Below are positions 1 to 7,666 of a stretch of 64,000 bases of DNA, piece after piece. Both the position numbers and the translations under genes were made by a program. Under the pieces are notes generated by a model that did not search any database, was not told the origin of the DNA, and worked only from the letters and a program-made list of their open reading frames with translations. Source of the stretch: Bacteroidales bacterium UBA3290 (GTDB lineage: Bacteria; Bacteroidota; Bacteroidia; Bacteroidales; UBA932); the NCBI GenBank assembly GCA_002361615.1, contig DETK01000045.1, positions 10,770 to 74,769 on the forward strand. The letters are read 5' to 3'. The stretch's first letter is position 1, and each line of letters begins with the position of its first letter.

Positions 1-708
1 TTCCAGGCCACCAAGGGCGGCGGCCACGGCGACTACCGGCTCATCGTGCTGGCGCCCGCTTCCGTCCAGGATATGTATGATTTCGTGGACCTGGCTTTCG
101 AGCTGGCGTTCAAGTACCGCAACCCGGCCATGATCCTGGCCGACGGCGTCATCGGACAGATGATGGAGAAAGTGGAATTCCGCCCGTCCAAGCCGCGTCG
201 CACCGACGAGGAAGTCCGCGCCCTCTGCGACTCCTGGGCCACCCTGGGCAAACCCAAGACCCGCGAGCGCAACATCATCACCTCCCTGGCCCTCGATCCG
301 GTGGTGATGGAAAACTTCAACATCAAGCTCCAGAAGAAATACGCGGACATCGAAGCGAACGAAGTCCGCTACAGTACCTATAAGACGGAAGACGCCGAGC
401 ACCTGATCGTGGCCTTCGGCTGCATGTCCCGCATCTGCGAGAACGTGGTGGACATGGCCCGCGAGAACGGCATCAAGCTCGGTCTGCTGCGCCCGATCAC
501 CCTCTTCCCGTTCCCGAAGAAGGAGATCGACGCCCTCGTACCCCAGCTCAAGAGCATCATGTCGGTCGAGCTCAACTCCGGCCAGATGGTCGAAGACGTC
601 CGCCTCGTGGCCAACGGCCGCGTGCCGGTCGGTTTCTACGGCCGCCAGGGCGGCGTGGTTCCCAACCCCGACGAAATCTATGAAGCTTTCCTCAAATTCA
701 TCAAATAA
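1..708 (+). CDS. vorB: 2-oxoacid:ferredoxin oxidoreductase alpha subunit, C-terminal part
   Basis: This is the 3' portion of the large subunit of a CoA-dependent 2-oxoacid:ferredoxin oxidoreductase. The enzyme oxidatively decarboxylates 2-oxoglutarate or branched-chain 2-oxoacids and passes electrons to ferredoxin in the cytoplasm of anaerobes. The frame is open from the first base of the window, so the true start lies outside. The visible 235 residues include a segment resembling the pyrimidine-binding domain (APASVQDMYDF, then NPAMILADGVIGQMME) and a transketolase-C-like domain (CMSRICENVVDMAREN through LRPITLFPFP). It is followed after 8 bp by the TPP-binding beta subunit and then by the gamma subunit, the usual Bacteroidales order. 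Substrate preference (VorB or KorA) cannot be decided from the sequence. Confidence in the enzyme class is high. Confidence 0.9.
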   Translation, partial: FQATKGGGHGDYRLIVLAPASVQDMYDFVDLAFELAFKYRNPAMILADGVIGQMMEKVEFRPSKPRRTDEEVRALCDSWATLGKPKTRERNIITSLALDPVVMENFNIKLQKKYADIEANEVRYSTYKTEDAEHLIVAFGCMSRICENVVDMARENGIKLGLLRPITLFPFPKKEIDALVPQLKSIMSVELNSGQMVEDVRLVANGRVPVGFYGRQGGVVPNPDEIYEAFLKFIK

Positions 709-716
709 TCAGGACT

Positions 717-1478
717 ATGGACATCAATGACATCATCAAGCCCGAAAACAAAGTTTACGGCAAATCGTCGGTTCTGACCGACAACATCATGCACTATTGT
801 CCTGGTTGCTCCCACGGCGTGGTCCACAAACTCGTGGCCCAGGTCATCGAGGAGATGGACATTCAGGACAAGACGATCGGCGTCAGCCCGGTAGGCTGCT
901 CCGTGTTCGCCTACAACTATCTGGACATCGACTGGCAGGAAGCCGCCCACGGCCGTGCTCCGGCCCTGGCCACGGCCATCAAGCGCCTCAACCCCGATAA
1001 ATACGTATTCACCTATCAGGGCGACGGCGACCTTGCCTCCATCGGTACCGCCGAAACGATGCACGCCTGCAACCGCGGCGAGAACATCGTGATCATCTTC
1101 ATCAACAACGCCATCTACGGTATGACCGGCGGCCAGATGGCCCCGACCACCCTGTTGGGCCAGGTCACGGCCACCACGCCGTACGGCCGCAAGGCCGAGC
1201 TCAACGGCTATCCCCTCAAGATCACCGAACTCCTCGCCCAGCTCGAAGGCACCTGCTACGTCACGCGCCAGAGCGTCCAGAACCCGGCCGCCGTCCGCAA
1301 GACCAAGGCTGCCATCCGCAAGGCGTTCGAAAACTCGATGATGAAGAAGGGCACCTCGTTCGTGGAGGTGGTCAGCACCTGCAACTCCGGCTGGAAGATT
1401 CCGCCGGTGGAAGCCAACAAGTGGATGGAAGAGAACATGTTCCCGTTCTACCCGCTGGGTGACATGAAAGACAGATAA
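717..1478 (+). CDS. korB: 2-oxoacid:ferredoxin oxidoreductase beta subunit (TPP-binding)
   Basis: A 253-residue protein matching the family's usual length. It binds thiamine pyrophosphate and an iron-sulfur cluster and carries the decarboxylation chemistry. The N-terminal CPGCSHG motif and further cysteines (VGCS) fit the beta-subunit cluster region. The TPP/Mg site is visible as QGDGDLASIG about residues 100-110, followed by the asparagine pair FINNAIYGMTGGQ. It starts 8 bp after the alpha subunit and is followed by the gamma subunit after 15 bp, so the three are almost certainly one transcript. The exact 2-oxoacid is unresolved. Confidence 0.92.
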   Translation: MDINDIIKPENKVYGKSSVLTDNIMHYCPGCSHGVVHKLVAQVIEEMDIQDKTIGVSPVGCSVFAYNYLDIDWQEAAHGRAPALATAIKRLNPDKYVFTYQGDGDLASIGTAETMHACNRGENIVIIFINNAIYGMTGGQMAPTTLLGQVTATTPYGRKAELNGYPLKITELLAQLEGTCYVTRQSVQNPAAVRKTKAAIRKAFENSMMKKGTSFVEVVSTCNSGWKIPPVEANKWMEENMFPFYPLGDMKDR

Positions 1479-1493
1479 AAACCAGAGACAAAC

Positions 1494-2039
1494 ATGAAAG
1501 AAGAAATCATCATAGCAGGATTCGGAGGACAGGGCGTCCTCTCGATGGGCAAGATCCTCGCCTACGGCGGCATCATGCAGGACCAGGAAGTCTCCTGGCT
1601 TCCTTCCTATGGCCCGGAAATGCGCGGCGGTACCTGCAACGTCAGCGTGGTGCTGAGCGACAACAAGATCAGCTCCCCCGTGCTGAGCCGCTTCGACACG
1701 GCCATCATCCTCAACCAGCAGTCGATGGACAAGTTCGAGAACCAGGTCAAACCGGGCGGACTGCTCATCTACGACACCAACGGCATCACCCGCCATCCCG
1801 AGCGGACCGACATCACCATCTGCCGCATCGACGCAGTGGAGGAAGCCGCCAAGATGGGCAATGCCAAAGCCTACAACATGGTGGTACTGGGTGCCTTCCT
1901 GAAGATGAAACCCATCGTCACGATGGAAAACGTCCTCAAAGGCCTCAAGAAGTCCCTGCCGCCGCGCCGGCACAATCTCATTCCGATGAATGAGAAAGCC
2001 ATCACGGCCGGTATGGACGCCGTCGTAAAAGTCAGATAG
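1494..2039 (+). CDS. korC: 2-oxoacid:ferredoxin oxidoreductase gamma subunit
   Basis: A 181-residue protein of the pyruvate/ketoisovalerate oxidoreductase gamma family, which contributes to CoA binding in the complex. The diagnostic N-terminal glycine-rich motif GFGGQGVLSMGKILA is at residues 8-22, followed by the conserved SYGPEMRGG at about residues 39-47. It is the last gene of the operon. It ends 5 bp from the convergent stop of the next gene, with no recognisable rho-independent terminator in between. Confidence 0.92.
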   Translation: MKEEIIIAGFGGQGVLSMGKILAYGGIMQDQEVSWLPSYGPEMRGGTCNVSVVLSDNKISSPVLSRFDTAIILNQQSMDKFENQVKPGGLLIYDTNGITRHPERTDITICRIDAVEEAAKMGNAKAYNMVVLGAFLKMKPIVTMENVLKGLKKSLPPRRHNLIPMNEKAITAGMDAVVKVR

Positions 2040-2044
2040 GTCTG

Positions 2045-2659
2045 CTACAGACTGCCTACCGTAACGGTAGTTTCACCCTGGGAAGGTTTTCGAACGAAGA
2101 CCTTCCCATTTTCATTGCCCTCGAACACTTCGACGCCGTTGTATTTGACGGAAGTGATCTGGACCATCCAGCTGTTGCCGCCGGCCTGGCCGGCCTGGGC
2201 CTCGTGGTAGGTGTAGGACACATTCAACGAGTCGATGCTGCTCCCCTTATAGATATAGGTCGTGTATTCCGGCTCGACGGTACGACCCCACAGATAGGTC
2301 GAAAATCCGTAGAGACCCGAATCGTAATCCTTGCAGAGGGCATTGCAGTTGTCGTTGTAAACGTAGAATACGCGCCCGTCGCTGTGGGCTTCCGTGGTGG
2401 CACGGGTGATGGCCGACTCCCGGGTAGTGGACTCCACTTTCTGCGGGAAAGCCAGCGGCCAGGAGTGCCGCTCATCCAGATCGACCAGATCATTCCCATC
2501 CTCATCGACGAAAAAGAACTGGAGTCCCTGCGCGGAGGTATAGAAAGAAACGCCTGCAGGGATACCCTTCTCTCCGGCAGGACCTAAATCGCCCATGCAA
2601 GCGGAGACCACGCTGGAAAGGACGCCCAGCGTCAGGAACAGAACAAGCAACTTTTTCAT
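2045..2659 (-). CDS. putative lipoprotein of unknown function
   Basis: A 204-residue protein with a lipoprotein signal peptide: MKKLLVLFLTLGVLSSVVSAC, with cleavage expected before Cys21. It is therefore probably anchored in the envelope. The mature N-terminus reads MGDLGPAGEKGIPAG, a short collagen-like stretch of a kind often seen at the start of Bacteroidota lipoproteins. The rest is rich in Thr, Ser and Tyr and shows no domain I recognise. It is convergent with the oxidoreductase operon and stands alone, without an obvious functional partner. Confidence 0.6.
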   Translation of the reverse strand: MKKLLVLFLTLGVLSSVVSACMGDLGPAGEKGIPAGVSFYTSAQGLQFFFVDEDGNDLVDLDERHSWPLAFPQKVESTTRESAITRATTEAHSDGRVFYVYNDNCNALCKDYDSGLYGFSTYLWGRTVEPEYTTYIYKGSSIDSLNVSYTYHEAQAGQAGGNSWMVQITSVKYNGVEVFEGNENGKVFVRKPSQGETTVTVGSL

Positions 2660-2738
2660 AAATCAGCAGTGTTTTACAAACCAAATGCAATTATACGCAA
2701 AAATTGCGTCTGCTGGAACTTCTTTTTCTGCCGTGCCC

Positions 2739-3200
2739 CTACTCGTGGGTTGCGAAACGCTGCTGGGCAAGGGCTTCAAAAGAGGTCACGGGACGGCCAT
2801 AATTGGCGTAAGGATAGATCGAGATACCGCCGCGCGGAGTAAAGAACCCCGTCACTTCGATGTATTTGGGATCCATCAGCCGGATGAGGTCCTTCATGAT
2901 CGTGTTGACGGTATCCTCGTGGAAGCCGCCGTGGTTGCGGAAGCTGCCCAGGTAGAGCTTGAGCGACTTGCTCTCCACCATCTTCTGGTCCGGAATGTAG
3001 GAGATGCGGATCTCCGCGAAGTCGGGCTGACCGGTAATCGGGCAGATCGTGGTGAATTCAGGGCAGTTGAAACGCACCCAGTAATCCATCTCGGGATGCT
3101 TGTTGACGAAGGTTTCCAGCACTTGCGGCGCATAGTCGAAATGATAGGGTGTCTCGTGACCCAGGGCGCTGAGCCCTTCTTTCTTTCTATCGGATTCCAT
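2739..3200 (-). CDS. queF: NADPH-dependent 7-cyano-7-deazaguanine reductase QueF
   Basis: Reduces preQ0 to preQ1 in the queuosine pathway. The 153-residue length matches the short YkvM-type QueF. The catalytic cysteine is in TTICPITGQPDFAEI (Cys53) with the conserved Asp60. The family signature ESKSLKLYLGSFRNHGGFHED follows, as does the C-terminal TPRGGISIYPYANYG. The frame is open far upstream, but ATG at 3200 overlaps the TAA stop of the transporter gene by one base (TAATG), which is strong support for this start and for translational coupling. The candidate preQ1 riboswitch upstream of the transporter would control both genes. Confidence 0.96.
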   Translation of the reverse strand: MESDRKKEGLSALGHETPYHFDYAPQVLETFVNKHPEMDYWVRFNCPEFTTICPITGQPDFAEIRISYIPDQKMVESKSLKLYLGSFRNHGGFHEDTVNTIMKDLIRLMDPKYIEVTGFFTPRGGISIYPYANYGRPVTSFEALAQQRFATHE

Positions 3201-3916
3201 TATTTCTCTTTGTCGATAAACGGGTTGTAAGATACGTTGTAGTCGTAGGTGTCGAGGCCTTCCGCCTTTTTGAGCCGACGCACAAGGGCCGATGTCACCG
3301 GAAGGATCAACACCTCGTAAAGGGTTTTGACCGTGACCTGGGTCAGGATGATGGAGGCGATGGCGCCGACCGGCATCACGCCCAGGAAAGCCAGCGGATA
3401 GAAGACCACCGAATCGCAGAGTTCGCCCACGATCGTAGAGAGGATGGCACGCCAGCCGAAGCCGCGGCCTTTCTGCAGGACCTTCATACGCGACATCACC
3501 CAGGCATTCATGTGGGAGCCGAGGATGAAAGCCAGCAGCGAAGCACAGGTCGTCCGGGGGACCAGGCCGAAGAGTTTGTTGAAACTGGCGGCGACTTCCT
3601 GATTTTCCGGATAGATCGGCTTCGGAAGCCAGCTCACAAACTGGGCGGCGACAGCCACGAAAGCACTCAGGACAAATCCCATCCAGATGACGTGCATCGC
3701 CTTGCGGTAGCCATAGACCTCGGTCAGCAGGTCGTTGATGATGTAGGAGATGGGAAAGATGATCACAGCCCCGGAGAGCTGCAGCGGGAGCTTGCCGACT
3801 TGCCAGAGTCGCGGTACGAAGAGATTGGAAGTGACCAGGCACACGCAGAACGCCACTGCCAGCCACACATAGACCATTGACGGGGCTTCCCGTCTTTCTT
3901 TTTGATTTTCAGACAT
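3200..3916 (-). CDS. yhhQ: queuosine precursor transporter (YhhQ/VUT family)
   Basis: A 238-residue integral membrane protein of the VUT_1/YhhQ family, which imports queuosine precursors such as preQ0/preQ1. Six or so hydrophobic segments are visible, with the family-typical SYIINDLLTEVYGYRKAMHVIW and a later LCDSVVFYPLAFLG motif. The ATG at 3916 is preferred: the longer frame would start at a GTG at 3922, inside the riboswitch pseudoknot. The stop overlaps the queF start by one base. The pairing with queF and an upstream preQ1-type aptamer supports the substrate assignment. Confidence 0.93.
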   Translation of the reverse strand: MSENQKERREAPSMVYVWLAVAFCVCLVTSNLFVPRLWQVGKLPLQLSGAVIIFPISYIINDLLTEVYGYRKAMHVIWMGFVLSAFVAVAAQFVSWLPKPIYPENQEVAASFNKLFGLVPRTTCASLLAFILGSHMNAWVMSRMKVLQKGRGFGWRAILSTIVGELCDSVVFYPLAFLGVMPVGAIASIILTQVTVKTLYEVLILPVTSALVRRLKKAEGLDTYDYNVSYNPFIDKEK

Positions 3917-3920
3917 TTTC

Positions 3921-3951
3921 ACTTGTTTTTATAGTGGTTCCAAGCACACTT
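3921..3951 (-). promoter_or_regulatory. candidate preQ1-I riboswitch
   Basis: On the minus strand, just before the transporter ATG, the leader has the features of the smallest preQ1-I aptamers. A short P1 stem is formed by AGTG (3950-3947) and CACT (3936-3933). The P1 loop contains CTTG (3944-3941). An A-rich linker TATAAAAA follows P1. A downstream CAAG (3925-3922) can pair with CTTG to form the pseudoknot. The 3' half resembles the well-known CCUCUAUAAAAAACUAAGG tail. The pseudoknot ends 5 nt before the start codon, suggesting translational control. The context (queuosine transporter and queF) fits exactly. P1 is short, so covariance confirmation is needed. Confidence 0.7.
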
Positions 3952-3979
3952 GCGACGGGATGGCCCCGTTACTCGGCGG

Positions 3980-3987
3980 CAAAGATA
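3980..3987 (-). promoter_or_regulatory. TAnnTTTG -7 promoter element for yhhQ-queF
   Basis: TATCTTTG on the minus strand, 64 bp upstream of the transporter ATG, leaving a leader of about 55-60 nt that contains the riboswitch candidate. No clear -33 TTTG at the usual distance. Confidence 0.5.
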
Positions 3988-3999
3988 AGACAAAAATTG

Positions 4000-4007
4000 T
4001 AATTTTG
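4000..4007 (+). promoter_or_regulatory. TAnnTTTG -7 promoter element for ECF sigma operon
   Basis: TAATTTTG on the plus strand, 48 bp upstream of the ATG at 4056. It lies back to back with the minus-strand promoter of the queuosine operon. It also argues against the longer frame that would start at 3960, upstream of this element. Confidence 0.5.
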
Positions 4008-4055
4008 ACGGTCCGTCTTGCAACAAAGCGCTGCGGCCATCGTTATATAGACAGA

Positions 4056-4556
4056 ATGACCCGAAAGGAAATCACCGATTTTTACCAGGCGCACAGCCGC
4101 CGGCTCTACAACATGAGCTGCCGCATCCTCCTCAATCCGGAGGACGCGGAAGAGGTGATGCATGACACGATCCTCAAGTTCGTAACCCTGCCCTTCCGAC
4201 CGATGGCGCAGGAGCAGGTATCAGCGTGGCTCTCGCGCACCTGCATCCGGGCCTCGATCGACCGGCTGCGGAAACGCAAGCGCGAGGCCCTCTTCCTGGA
4301 AGAATACGGACGGGAAGCAGGATCGGAGCAGGAGGACGAGATCCCTGCCGAAGCTTCCGCCGCGAAGATCCTTTCGGCGATGCAGCGCCTGCCGGACCCT
4401 TACCGGCTCGTCGTAACCCTCATCCTGGCCGAAGGGCTGGACTACCAGGAGATAGCCTCCTACACCGGCCTGAAGGAAACGACCCTGCGGTCGCATTTCC
4501 TCAGGGGAAAACAAAAACTCATTGCACTGCTGAAAGAAGATGGAGAACCGTTTTGA
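4056..4556 (+). CDS. ECF-family RNA polymerase sigma factor
   Basis: A 166-residue sigma-70-like protein. Region 2 is visible as FYQAHSRRLYNMSCRILLNPEDAEEVMHD, with the linking helix WLSRTCIRASIDRLRKRKRE. Region 4 is LPDPYRLVVTLILAEGLDYQEIASYTGLKETTLRSHFLRGKQKL, a clear helix-turn-helix that recognises -35-type elements. The ATG at 4056 lies downstream of the promoter element. The frame overlaps the next gene by 17 bp, so expression is coupled to that small membrane protein and probably to the GIN-domain protein. The membrane protein may be an anti-sigma factor (inference). Confidence 0.88.
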   Translation: MTRKEITDFYQAHSRRLYNMSCRILLNPEDAEEVMHDTILKFVTLPFRPMAQEQVSAWLSRTCIRASIDRLRKRKREALFLEEYGREAGSEQEDEIPAEASAAKILSAMQRLPDPYRLVVTLILAEGLDYQEIASYTGLKETTLRSHFLRGKQKLIALLKEDGEPF

Positions 4557-4986
4557 CATACTCGAACTGCCGGAAGGACACGAGATCCGTTTTGAGGAAC
4601 GGCTCGAGCACCGGCTGACGCGGAACCGGCGGCGCGCACGGATCCTGCGCTGGACGGCCGCGGCCGCGGTCCTTGCCCTTGTGGTCCTGCTCCAGCTCCC
4701 GGGCGGCCGTTCCGCCGTCCGCCGGGCCCACAGTCCGGAAGGCGTCTACAGCGCCTATCTCGAAGAGGTGGGCAAACTCTACGAACTGCTGGCCGACAAC
4801 TCCGAAGAGCAGGATGTGGACTGGGAGAGCCTGCTCCAGGAACTCACCGACGAGAACATCCCGCTCTACGACCAGCTGCCGGAAGAGATGTCCCGCCGGG
4901 AGAAGATGGCCATCCTCAAACGCCATTACGGCGGCATCCTCCACGAAGCCGACCAACTGAAAGAACTGAACAAAAACAAACAATAA
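4540..4986 (+). CDS. small one-pass membrane protein, possible anti-sigma factor
   Basis: A 148-residue protein with a basic cytoplasmic-type N-terminus (about residues 20-36, rich in Arg), then one hydrophobic segment WTAAAAVLALVVLLQL (about 38-53), then an acidic, helical region of about 90 residues that would lie outside the inner membrane. It overlaps the upstream ECF sigma gene by 17 bp, the typical arrangement for a sigma/anti-sigma pair. No zinc-binding anti-sigma motif is visible, so the role is inferred from context only. Confidence 0.65.
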   Translation: MENRFDILELPEGHEIRFEERLEHRLTRNRRRARILRWTAAAAVLALVVLLQLPGGRSAVRRAHSPEGVYSAYLEEVGKLYELLADNSEEQDVDWESLLQELTDENIPLYDQLPEEMSRREKMAILKRHYGGILHEADQLKELNKNKQ

Positions 4987-4998
4987 TCATACACTGCC

Positions 4999-5910
4999 AT
5001 GAAAAAGATCATCCTGCTCTTCGCGGCTCTTGCCGCAACCGTAACCTGCGCTTTCGCCGGCTCGGAATCCGCAGCCAGCCTCTCCAAGACGCACTACAAC
5101 TACCGGGACTTCTCGATGCTCTCGATTTCAAGCGCCTTCCACGTGGAACTGACCTTCGCCGACACTTACTCGGTCGACGTCGAAGTGCCGGATTTCCTGG
5201 AGCCTTACCTGAAGGTGACCTGCCTGGCCGGCAAGCTCCGCATCGGCCTGGCCAACGTCCCCAGGGATATCCAGCGGAAACTCAACAACCAGCACGACCA
5301 GCTGCACGCCTGGGTCAGTATGCCCAGCCTAAGCGCCCTGAGCATGTCGGGTGCCACCCGCCTGTCGACGACTGGCGTCCCGGCCCTCGCCCGCAACCAA
5401 TCGCTCTCCATTGAAATGAGCGGCGCGAGCGTCCTCGAGAATCTGGAAGCCGCCAGCAACGATCGGATGACCATCGACTTGAGCGGCGCTTCCAAGGCCA
5501 CCCTGAAAGCAGACTTCCCCGCGCTTGACATCGAGCTGTCGGGCGCCAGCAAACTCAAGCTCACTGGCGATGCCGACAAGGTTTCCGTCGACTGCTCCGG
5601 CGCTTCCGTCTGCCAGTTCACGGGCGGCTACCAGAGCCTGCGCTCCGAGATTTCCGGCTCCTCCAGGATGGATATCTCCGGTGATGTCCGCACGGTTGTG
5701 ATCGATTGCTCCGGCTCGTCCAAGGCTGAGATCGACGGCGTCGTCGAAAAAGCGGAAGTCGAACTCTCGGGCGTCTCGAAAGCGACGCTCTCCGTCAAGG
5801 AACGGCTGGACTACGAACTCTCGGGTGTATCCACCCTCCGTTTCCGCGATTTGGGCGCCTCCGTCCGCGGCGAAATCAGCCGGAGCTCAAAAATCGAGTA
5901 CATGAAGTAA
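4999..5910 (+). CDS. GIN-domain (DUF2807) secreted protein
   Basis: A 303-residue protein with a signal peptide (MKKIILLFAALAATVTCAFAG). The mature part matches the head GIN domain family: N-terminal FSMLSISSAFHVELTFADTYSVDVEVPDFL, then a long run of about 20-residue beta-helix repeats with the signature ELSGASKLKL, DCSGASVCQF, EISGSSRMDI. Such proteins are thought to be envelope-exposed in Bacteroidota, and their function is poorly known. It follows the sigma/membrane protein pair by 12 bp and is likely part of that operon. Confidence 0.85.
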   Translation: MKKIILLFAALAATVTCAFAGSESAASLSKTHYNYRDFSMLSISSAFHVELTFADTYSVDVEVPDFLEPYLKVTCLAGKLRIGLANVPRDIQRKLNNQHDQLHAWVSMPSLSALSMSGATRLSTTGVPALARNQSLSIEMSGASVLENLEAASNDRMTIDLSGASKATLKADFPALDIELSGASKLKLTGDADKVSVDCSGASVCQFTGGYQSLRSEISGSSRMDISGDVRTVVIDCSGSSKAEIDGVVEKAEVELSGVSKATLSVKERLDYELSGVSTLRFRDLGASVRGEISRSSKIEYMK

Positions 5911-5929
5911 CAACGTAACGATTTCTGCT

Positions 5930-5937
5930 TACCTTTG
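5930..5937 (+). promoter_or_regulatory. TAnnTTTG -7 promoter element for DMT transporter
   Basis: TACCTTTG, ending 12 bp before the ATG at 5950. The upstream in-frame TTG at 5935 lies inside this element and is unlikely to be the start. The implied leader is very short. Confidence 0.5.
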
Positions 5938-5949
5938 TGCCTTGTTACG

Positions 5950-6888
5950 ATGGCACATTTAGGAGAAATCATATCTTTGCTCGTCGCGGTCAGCTGGACC
6001 GCGACGGCTCTTTTTGCCGACGAGGCCAGCCACAGACTCGGCTCCCTGACGGTCAATGTCATCCGTCTGGTCCTGGGTTCGGTCTTTTTAGCACTGATCC
6101 TGTGGTTCACCATCGGAGCGCCCTATCCGCGCTACGCGGACGGGGCGGCCTGGTTCTGGCTGGCGCTTTCCGCGCTGGTGGGCTACGTCTTCGGCGACTA
6201 CTGCCTGTTCAATTCCTACCTGGTCATCGGGGCCCGTTTCGGCCAGCTGTTCATGACGCTCGCTCCGCCGATGGCCGCCATCGCCGGCTGGCTCATGCTG
6301 GGCGAGACGCTCTCGTGGCGCTCACTGCTGGCCATGGCCGTGACCATCAGCGGTATCGCCATCTCCATCCTGAGCAAGGGACAGGGACAGAAAGTCCATT
6401 TCACCCTCCCGATCAAAGGCATTTTGCTGGGCTTGGGAGCGGGTGCCGGCCAGGGCGTCGGCCTGGTGCTCAGCAAGGTCGGCATGCAGCACTACGAAGC
6501 GGCGCTGCCCGCCGACGTCCCCGCCATGATGGATACGATGATGCCTTTCGCCGCGACCATGATCCGGGCGGTCGTGGGCGGACTGGGTTTCGTCCTCATC
6601 CTGCTCCTGCAGCGACAGGGAAAGAACTTCGTAACCGTCACGCGGAACGACCCCAAAGGCGTCCGTTTCGCCGTGCTGACGACCCTCTTCGGCCCCGTCA
6701 TCGGCGTTTCCCTTTCCCTGATGGCCGTCCAGTATGCGCGGGCCGGCATCGCCTCCACGCTGATGGCGCTGACCCCCGTGCTGATCATCCTCCCCTACGC
6801 GCTGATCCACAAACAGAAAGTCAAGCCGAAGGAGCTCCTCGGCGTCGCCGTTTCGATGATCGGCGTAGCGATGTTCTTCCTGCTTTAG
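5950..6888 (+). CDS. EamA/DMT-superfamily transporter
   Basis: A 312-residue inner-membrane protein with about ten hydrophobic segments arranged as two EamA repeats. The first runs from AHLGEIISLLVAVSWTATALFADEA to about residue 135; the second from GILLGLGAGAGQGVGLVLSKVG to the C-terminus VAVSMIGVAMFFLL. Members export amino acids, nucleosides or other metabolites; the substrate cannot be read from sequence. ATG at 5950 was chosen because the promoter overlaps the longer frame. Convergent with the following SDR gene, 1 bp apart. Confidence 0.88.
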   Translation: MAHLGEIISLLVAVSWTATALFADEASHRLGSLTVNVIRLVLGSVFLALILWFTIGAPYPRYADGAAWFWLALSALVGYVFGDYCLFNSYLVIGARFGQLFMTLAPPMAAIAGWLMLGETLSWRSLLAMAVTISGIAISILSKGQGQKVHFTLPIKGILLGLGAGAGQGVGLVLSKVGMQHYEAALPADVPAMMDTMMPFAATMIRAVVGGLGFVLILLLQRQGKNFVTVTRNDPKGVRFAVLTTLFGPVIGVSLSLMAVQYARAGIASTLMALTPVLIILPYALIHKQKVKPKELLGVAVSMIGVAMFFLL

Positions 6889-6889
6889 T

Positions 6890-7648
6890 TTAGCTGCGGC
6901 AGATGACCGAACCACTGGCCTGATGCGTGGCCAGGATGAGGACTTCGGCAATCTGTACGTGTGCGGGAGCGCTCGCGGCGTAGAGCGCCACGTCGGCGAT
7001 ATCGTCGCCCGACAGCGGCTGGATTCCCTGATAGACCTTGGCGGCCCGTTCGGTGTCGCCGTGGAAACGGACGTTGCTGAAGTTTGTCTCCACGAGGCCG
7101 GGCTTGAGCGTGGTCACGCGGACCGGTGTGTGCGACAGATCGATGCGCAGACCGTCGGAGAGGATCTTCACGGCCGCCTTCGTGGCACAGTACACGGCGC
7201 CGCCGGCATACGCCGCGTCGCCCGCCACGGAACCGATATTGATGACGTGGCCTTTCATCCGTTCCACCATTCCGGGCACGATGAGCCGGGTCATATAGAG
7301 CAGGCCCTTGACATTGGTGTCGATCATGGTCTCCCAGTCGGTGAAATCACCGGCATACTCGGGTTCCAGACCGAGTGCCAGACCGGCGTTGTTGATCAGC
7401 ACGTCGATGTCCCGCCAGGAAGCCGGTATCGAATCCACCGCACGCTTGACGGCTTCCCGGTCACGCACGTCGAAGCAGCACGGCAACACCTGTACGCCGA
7501 ATCCCTGAGTCAGTTCATTGGCCATCATGGTAAGTTGTTCGCTGCGGCGGGCCGTAATGATCAGGTCGTATCCCGCACCGGCGAACTTGCGGGCGCAAGC
7601 GGCGCCGATTCCACTGGTGGCGCCGGTAATGAGAGCTATCTTTTTCAT
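6890..7648 (-). CDS. short-chain dehydrogenase/reductase (YdfG-like)
   Basis: A 252-residue cytoplasmic SDR. The Rossmann nucleotide-binding motif TGATSGIG is at residues 8-15, the NNAGLAL motif at about 90, and the catalytic YxxxK appears as YCATKAA at about 155, preceded by a serine in INIGSVAGDAAYAGG. The RRSEQL after beta-2 suggests NADP(H) preference. It resembles the YdfG group (3-hydroxy acid/serine dehydrogenases), but the substrate is uncertain. It starts 18 bp after the porin gene and is likely in the same transcript as porin and tRNA-Leu. Confidence 0.9.
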   Translation of the reverse strand: MKKIALITGATSGIGAACARKFAGAGYDLIITARRSEQLTMMANELTQGFGVQVLPCCFDVRDREAVKRAVDSIPASWRDIDVLINNAGLALGLEPEYAGDFTDWETMIDTNVKGLLYMTRLIVPGMVERMKGHVINIGSVAGDAAYAGGAVYCATKAAVKILSDGLRIDLSHTPVRVTTLKPGLVETNFSNVRFHGDTERAAKVYQGIQPLSGDDIADVALYAASAPAHVQIAEVLILATHQASGSVICRS

Positions 7649-7666
7649 CGTAACACGTTATTGATT

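Noticed and set aside
678..1973. A 431-codon minus-strand frame across the oxidoreductase beta and gamma genes
   Set aside because: Shadow of two clearly conserved plus-strand genes.
2560..2600. Collagen-like domain in the lipoprotein at 2045-2659
   Set aside because: Only about three Gly-X-Y triplets are present at the mature N-terminus, too few for a collagen-like domain.
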